Below are positions 59,886 to 64,000 of a stretch of DNA of 64,000 bases, piece by piece (the stretch's first letter is position 1; every line of letters begins with the position of its first letter). The stretch covers positions 1 through 64,000 of the forward strand of contig NZ_JACBFO010000004.1 of the NCBI RefSeq assembly GCF_021401135.1. The letters are read 5' to 3'. The position numbers were made by a program, and so were the translations under genes. Under the pieces are notes generated by a model, which saw only the letters and a program-made list of their open reading frames with translations, was not told the origin of the DNA and made no database searches. The DNA is from Azonexus sp. R2A61 (GTDB lineage Bacteria; Pseudomonadota; Gammaproteobacteria; Burkholderiales; Rhodocyclaceae).

Positions 59886-61368
59886 TCAAACCGGCGCGCA
59901 AAGCGAAAGCGAGCGCTCGCTGTTCGGCGAGATCCTCGACTGGATGCTGGCGCCGCTGCTGTTCGTCTGGCCGTTGTCGATCGCCTTCACCCATTATTTC
60001 GCCAACAACGTCGCCAAGTTTCCCTACGACCAGGCGCTGCGCGAACGGGTAATGGCCATCAGCCGTCAGGTCAGTCTGGTCGACGGCAAGCCGGTCGTTT
60101 CCCTGCACGAGTCGACGCGGGCCATCCTGCGGGCCGACGAAATGGACAGCGTGTATTTTCACGTGCTCGATCGCGATGGCCGCCTGCTGGTCGGCGACAA
60201 GGATCTGCCGGAGCCGGAGGCGCATCCGGATGGCGATCTGGTTCCCGGCGAAACCTATTTCCGCGATATCGAATATAACGGCCAGGATATCCGCGTCGCC
60301 TATTCCTGGCTGGCCGAACCGGGCATGGCCCAGCAGGACTGGGTGCTGGTCGAAGTGGCCGAAACCACCGAAAAGCGCACCCAGCTGGCCAACAAGATCG
60401 TTGCCAGCGTGATCCTGCCGCAGTTCATCATCATTCCGCTGGCCGTCATGCTGGTCTGGTTCGGGTTGTCGCGCGGTCTGCGGCCGCTCACCCGTCTGCG
60501 CAACACGATCGAGACGCGCCATCCGGCCGATCTTTCGCCGATCGCCACCCGACGGGTTCCGGAAGAGCTCGATCCGCTGGTCGACGCTTTCAACGCCATG
60601 CTCGAACGGATGAAGCGCAACGTCGAAGCCCAGCAGCGTTTCGTCGCCGACGCCGCACACCAGATGCGTACCCCGCTGACCGGGCTGAAGACGCAGGCCC
60701 AGTTCGCCATGCGCGAAACCGATCCGGCTGCGCTGCGGCATGCCTTGCAGCAGATCGCCACCGGGGTCGATCGTGCCGGCCGGCTCATCAACCAGTTGCT
60801 GACGCTGGCCCGCACCGAAGGCAGCGAGAGCGGCCAGCTGCAGCACGAACCTTTCGACCTGGTGCCGGTGGTTCGCGAGATTGTCGAGGACTGGGTGATG
60901 CTGGCGCTGGCCAGGGAAATCGATCTCGGCTTCGAGGCCGAGGACAAGGCAATCATCAGCGGCAACCCGCTGCTGCTGCGCGAACTGGTCAAGAACCTGA
61001 TCGACAACGCCATCCGTTATACGCCCAATGGCGGACACGTCACCTGCCGCATCCTGCATATCGCACCGACCATCCTGCTCGAGGTCGAGGACGACGGAAT
61101 CGGTATCAGCGAGGATCAGGCCGAACTGGTGTTCGAGCGTTTCTACCGGGTGGATGACGCGACGACGGAGGGGAGCGGGCTCGGTTTGGCCATCGTGCAG
61201 GAGATTGCCAGCCAGCACGGCACCACCGCCAGCCTTCGGCCGAATCCGCGCGGCAAGGGGGCGGTGGCGCGCGTCGCTTTCGCCGCCTGGTATCCGCCCT
61301 TGCCGCCGCCACCGCCGCCCGACGATTTTTCGGAGCTGTACCGCCAGTCGCCGCCGATCGGCCCCTGA
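59863..61368 (+). CDS. Sensor histidine kinase (TctE/QseC-like)
   Basis: From a TTG overlapping the regulator the product has 501 residues; an ATG at 59944 (MLAPLLFVWPL) is an alternative. Two transmembrane helices bracket a periplasmic domain of the 2CSK_N type (about residues 55-185), then HAMP, the H-box FVADAAHQMRTPLTG and the ATPase with NLIDNAIRYTPNGG and GSGLGLAIVQE. The C-terminal tail is proline-rich (PPLPPPPPPDDF), which is unusual and may be a docking segment. It phosphorylates the upstream regulator. Confidence 0.9.
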   Translation: MSDRKGTNQTGAQSESERSLFGEILDWMLAPLLFVWPLSIAFTHYFANNVAKFPYDQALRERVMAISRQVSLVDGKPVVSLHESTRAILRADEMDSVYFHVLDRDGRLLVGDKDLPEPEAHPDGDLVPGETYFRDIEYNGQDIRVAYSWLAEPGMAQQDWVLVEVAETTEKRTQLANKIVASVILPQFIIIPLAVMLVWFGLSRGLRPLTRLRNTIETRHPADLSPIATRRVPEELDPLVDAFNAMLERMKRNVEAQQRFVADAAHQMRTPLTGLKTQAQFAMRETDPAALRHALQQIATGVDRAGRLINQLLTLARTEGSESGQLQHEPFDLVPVVREIVEDWVMLALAREIDLGFEAEDKAIISGNPLLLRELVKNLIDNAIRYTPNGGHVTCRILHIAPTILLEVEDDGIGISEDQAELVFERFYRVDDATTEGSGLGLAIVQEIASQHGTTASLRPNPRGKGAVARVAFAAWYPPLPPPPPPDDFSELYRQSPPIGP

Positions 61369-61378
61369 TGCGGTCGAC
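61369..61378. repeat. TGCGGTCGAC repeat copy after the kinase gene
   Basis: An intergenic copy of the dispersed motif, directly at the kinase stop and about 25 bases before the tRNA promoter. Confidence 0.6.
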
Positions 61379-61400
61379 TGCCGGAAAACGTGAAATCCTG

Positions 61401-61429
61401 TTGCGCAGCGCGTGGCGGGTCGCTATAAT
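61401..61429 (+). promoter_or_regulatory. tRNA-Phe promoter
   Basis: TTGCGC and TATAAT are separated by 17 bp, followed by the GC-rich discriminator GCGGCC typical of stringently controlled stable-RNA promoters. Confidence 0.85.
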
Positions 61430-61441
61430 GCGGCCTCTCTT

Positions 61442-61517
61442 GGCCTGGTAGCTCAGTTGGTAGAGCAGCGGATTGAAAATCCGCGTGTCGGTGGTTCGAT
61501 TCCGCCCCAGGCCACCA
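61442..61517 (+). tRNA. tRNA-Phe (GAA)
   Basis: A 76-nt cloverleaf with acceptor stem GGCCTGG/CCAGGCC, D-arm AGCTCAGTTGGTAGAGC, anticodon stem GCGGA/TCCGC with loop TTGAAAA (anticodon GAA), T-arm GGTTCGATTCC and an encoded CCA end. It has its own promoter and terminator. Confidence 0.98.
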
Positions 61518-61529
61518 AGTTTCGTTCAG

Positions 61530-61560
61530 ACGGCAACCTTCGGGTTGCCGTTTGTCTTTT
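61530..61560 (+). terminator. tRNA-Phe terminator
   Basis: ACGGCAACC pairs with GGTTGCCGT around a TTCG tetraloop and is followed by TTGTCTTTT. Confidence 0.9.
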
Positions 61561-61619
61561 CAGGCGGCCTGGGATGCATCTTGCTAGGAATGGCGGGTGT
61601 CTGTTCCTGGGAGAAGCTC

Positions 61620-61820
61620 ATGTCAGTCCCGCTGAATGAGGAAAGCCTGTTCTGGATGCGCCTGGCGGCCTTCGCCACGCTTGCGGAGCATGTGCTGTCG
61701 ACCGGTGCCTCGGTCTACGATGCCGAAGAACTGCTGCTCGGCTGGCGTTTGCCCGGCGATCTTCCATCCCGCTATGCCTGCCTGGCCGGCGGTGTGGCGA
61801 ATGCGACAGTCCGTGGCTGA
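61620..61820 (+). CDS. Small hypothetical protein
   Basis: A 66-residue frame with a good ribosome binding site (GGGAGAAGCTC before ATG). The product, starting MSVPLNEESLFWMRLAAFA, is acidic and not recognised. It lies between tRNA-Phe and the SixA-like gene. It could be a real small protein or a chance frame. Confidence 0.4.
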   Translation: MSVPLNEESLFWMRLAAFATLAEHVLSTGASVYDAEELLLGWRLPGDLPSRYACLAGGVANATVRG

Positions 61821-61937
61821 AGTCGCCGCTTCGTTTCGAGGCATCGATGTCATATCGCAGCACGAATGCGGTGCATGCCGGCTGACATGTTCCGGTAACA
61901 TCGCTTGCGCATGATGGCGGCCTTTGCGGAGACAACC

Positions 61938-62393
61938 ATGGATTTGCTGCTGTGGCGCCACGCCGAAGCCGAGGATGGCGAAGATGATCTGAAACGGCGC
62001 CTGACCTCGCGCGGCGAGAAGCAGGCGAAAACGATGGCGGCGTGGATACACGCCCATCAACCGAAGGATTTGCGCATTCTGGTCAGTCCGGCTGTGCGTA
62101 CCCAGCAGACGGTGGAAGCGCTCAAGCTGCCCTTCGAGACCCACCGAAAACTGGGGCCCGATGCCTGCGTGTCGGAACTGATCGCCGCCATCGGTTGGCC
62201 GGATGCGCCGGGATCGGTGCTGGTCGTCGGTCATCAGCCGGCGCTGGGGCGCCTGGCCTCGCTGCTGCTGGCCGGCCAGGAAGCCGACTGGAGCATCAAG
62301 AAAGGGGCGCTGTGGTGGCTGTCCAACCGTTTGCGTCGCGGTGAAACGCAGACTGTGCTGCGGGCCATGATTCCGGTGGAATTGATCGACTGA
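61938..62393 (+). CDS. sixA: SixA-like histidine phosphatase
   Basis: A 151-residue histidine-phosphatase protein: RHAEAE catalytic motif near the N-terminus, SPAVRTQQTVEAL and VVGHQPALGRLA with the second histidine. SixA removes phosphate from phosphohistidine of PtsP-pathway or sensor proteins. A start at the ATG after GGAGACAACC is chosen over one 33 bases upstream. Confidence 0.88.
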   Translation: MDLLLWRHAEAEDGEDDLKRRLTSRGEKQAKTMAAWIHAHQPKDLRILVSPAVRTQQTVEALKLPFETHRKLGPDACVSELIAAIGWPDAPGSVLVVGHQPALGRLASLLLAGQEADWSIKKGALWWLSNRLRRGETQTVLRAMIPVELID

Positions 62394-62462
62394 GCCCCGC
62401 CTCTGGACAAGTCGCGCGCAGAGGCGTGAAATGAGCCTTTTGGCATACGCACAGGGGGCAAG

Positions 62463-63581
62463 ATGGTCAGTACGACAAAAAAACAAGCGGCAACGACGTC
62501 GACCGCAGGCAACAAGCCGGCAGCGGTTCGCCGTCCGCGTACCCGCCAGGTGAGCCAGGGCGACGTGCCGCCGAACCCGTCGGCCGAAGGCATTGAAGGC
62601 TTTACCGTGCATAACGCGGTCGACGCGGCGCAGGCCAAGAAACTGGCCGCGATGCGCGATATCCTGGCCAATTCGCAGCCGGAAGAAGGGTTGGCCCTGC
62701 TCAAGGGATTGCTCAGTCAGCAGCGACTGACCGTCGATTCGCTGCAGGCCAACCCGGATGAGGAACTGGCCAGCGACTGGCGCGAAGGCGGTTATCCGTA
62801 CAAGAACCTGATGCAGCGCCGCAACTACGAGCGGCAGAAGTACCGGCTACAGGTCGAACTGCTCAAGCTGCAGGCCTGGGTCAAGGAAACCGGCCAGAAA
62901 GTGGTGATCCTGTTCGAAGGCCGCGACGCGGCGGGCAAGGGCGGCACGATCAAGCGCTTCATGGAACACCTGAATCCACGGGGCGCCCGCGTCGTCGCGC
63001 TGGAGAAACCGACGCCGACCGAAATGGGCCAGTGGTACTTCCAGCGCTATGTGCAGCATCTGCCGACCAATGGCGAGATCGTGCTGTTCGACCGTTCCTG
63101 GTACAACCGCGCCGGTGTCGAACGGGTGATGGGCTTCTGTTCGGATCAGCAATACGCCGAATTCGTCCGCCAGGCGCCGGAGTTCGAGCGCATGCTGGCG
63201 CGTACCGGGACGCATCTGATCAAGTTCTGGTTCTCGGTCAGCCAGGAAGAACAGCGTCGCCGTTTCCGCGAGCGCAAGGTGCACCCGCTGAAGCAGTGGA
63301 AGCTGTCGCCGATCGACATGGCCTCGCTCGACAAATGGGACGATTACACCAAGGCCAAGGAAGCGATGTTCTTCCATACCGATACCGCGGATGCGCCGTG
63401 GACGGTGATCAAGTCCAATTGCAAGAAGCGCGCGCGCCTCAATGCGATGCGCTACGTGCTGCACAAGCTGCCGTATGCCAACAAGGACACGACGCGGATC
63501 GGCAATCTCGATCCGCTGATCGTCGGTCGCGCCAACGTGGTCTACGAGCGCGGCGAACACCAGGGCGTGCCGCTGCTTTGA
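62463..63581 (+). CDS. ppk2: Polyphosphate kinase 2
   Basis: A 372-residue PPK2 with Walker A FEGRDAAGKGGTIKRF (about 151-166) and the lid/Walker B segment FDRSWYNRAGVERVMGF. It moves phosphate between polyphosphate and nucleoside diphosphates. An unstructured Lys/Thr/Pro-rich N-terminal extension of about 50 residues precedes the conserved part. It lies next to a phosphatase gene and may link to polyphosphate storage. Confidence 0.95.
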   Translation: MVSTTKKQAATTSTAGNKPAAVRRPRTRQVSQGDVPPNPSAEGIEGFTVHNAVDAAQAKKLAAMRDILANSQPEEGLALLKGLLSQQRLTVDSLQANPDEELASDWREGGYPYKNLMQRRNYERQKYRLQVELLKLQAWVKETGQKVVILFEGRDAAGKGGTIKRFMEHLNPRGARVVALEKPTPTEMGQWYFQRYVQHLPTNGEIVLFDRSWYNRAGVERVMGFCSDQQYAEFVRQAPEFERMLARTGTHLIKFWFSVSQEEQRRRFRERKVHPLKQWKLSPIDMASLDKWDDYTKAKEAMFFHTDTADAPWTVIKSNCKKRARLNAMRYVLHKLPYANKDTTRIGNLDPLIVGRANVVYERGEHQGVPLL

Positions 63582-63584
63582 CCC

Positions 63585-64000
63585 TCAGCTGACGACGTAG
63601 GCGGCGCTGCCGGTGGCGATCAGCAGCCCGCCTTCGTTTTCCAGCGACATCTGAATCGACGCGATGCGGCCGCCAAGCCGGGTGACCCGGCCGGTGGCGG
63701 TGAATGTCTTGCCGATGCCCTGGTGCAGGAAATCGGTGCGCAAGTCGATGGTGCCGATGCGGCCGAAGCGGTGGGCAACCTGTTCGGCGGATTCGTGCGC
63801 GTACTTTTCGGCGATGGCAACGATCGCCGCCAGCCCGGCCACGGTGTCCAGCGCCGTGGCGATGACGCCGCCGTGCAGACGGCCGTACAAATAATGGCCG
63901 ACCAGTTCCGGCCGCATCTCGAAAGTCAGTTGAACCTTGTCCGGTGCCAATGAGCTCATCCGGAAGCCGAGCAGTTCGCTGAAGCTGATCCGGTGTTCGA
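63585..64000 (-). CDS. PaaI/YdiI-type acyl-CoA thioesterase (partial, 5' end beyond the window)
   Basis: A hotdog-fold protein with the conserved MRPELVGHYLYGRLHGGVIA and ALDTVAGLAA segments. An in-frame ATG (MSSLAPDK) lies inside the window, but upstream codons continue open and read EHRISFSELLGFR, matching the usual family N-terminus, so the true start is past position 64000. The substrate is unknown. It converges with ppk2, three bases apart. Confidence 0.82.
   Translation of the reverse strand, partial: EHRISFSELLGFRMSSLAPDKVQLTFEMRPELVGHYLYGRLHGGVIATALDTVAGLAAIVAIAEKYAHESAEQVAHRFGRIGTIDLRTDFLHQGIGKTFTATGRVTRLGGRIASIQMSLENEGGLLIATGSAAYVVS

Overview
The window reads as the chromosome of a betaproteobacterium, most likely of the Rhodocyclales (Dechloromonas/Azonexus-like). 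This placement is inferred from the ribosomal gene order and protein sequences, the ubiA-ubiD pair, the Atm1-type exporter, the groESL operon with a CIRCE element and the overall GC-rich coding style. No database comparison was possible.

Layout. Positions 1-14.2 kb hold the end of tuf and the S10, spc and alpha ribosomal operons in the classical order, including secY, infA, rpmJ and rpoA. Positions 14.2-28.3 kb hold a response-regulator phosphatase coupled to an Atm1-type ABC exporter, a FadL-type porin, SPOR and TPR proteins, ridA-recG, two putative metallopeptidases, an alpha/beta hydrolase and an OsmC-YcaO fusion. Positions 28.3-35.4 kb form a coherent zinc-starvation locus: eight tightly packed minus-strand genes (DksA with a degenerate zinc finger, COG0523 GTPase, QueD-like enzyme, variant dihydroorotase, a ZrgA-type DUF2796 protein, ABC ATPase, ABC permease, DUF3299 protein) face a divergent zur gene across a perfect 30-bp Zur-box-like palindrome.

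Positions 35.4-39.6 kb are a visibly AT-richer island with a Hachiman-type anti-phage system (hamA-hamB) and a third, DUF3223/DCL-like small gene. The island is bordered by an imperfect 15-bp direct repeat. Positions 39.6-45.6 kb carry an ArsR-family regulator with its own candidate operator, translationally coupled to an acyltransferase/acyl-ACP-synthetase fusion, followed by a Tat-exported amidohydrolase and an MFS-acyltransferase fusion: a rearranged Aas/LplT lysophospholipid system. Positions 45.6-54.5 kb hold ubiA, ubiD, an acetyltransferase, small membrane proteins, an Fe-S protein, PBP4 (dacB) and a PAS-containing chemoreceptor. Positions 54.7-64 kb hold groESL, a DUF485-actP acetate permease pair, a two-component system, tRNA-Phe(GAA), a SixA-like phosphatase, PPK2 and a thioesterase running off the end.

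Three features are the most unusual. The first is a short palindrome, TGCGGTCGACCGCA, with at least 24 close copies between 16.5 and 62.5 kb and none in the ribosomal cluster or the Hachiman island. The second is the Zur operon, which combines uptake with zinc-sparing paralogues. The third is the Hachiman locus with its DCL-like third gene.
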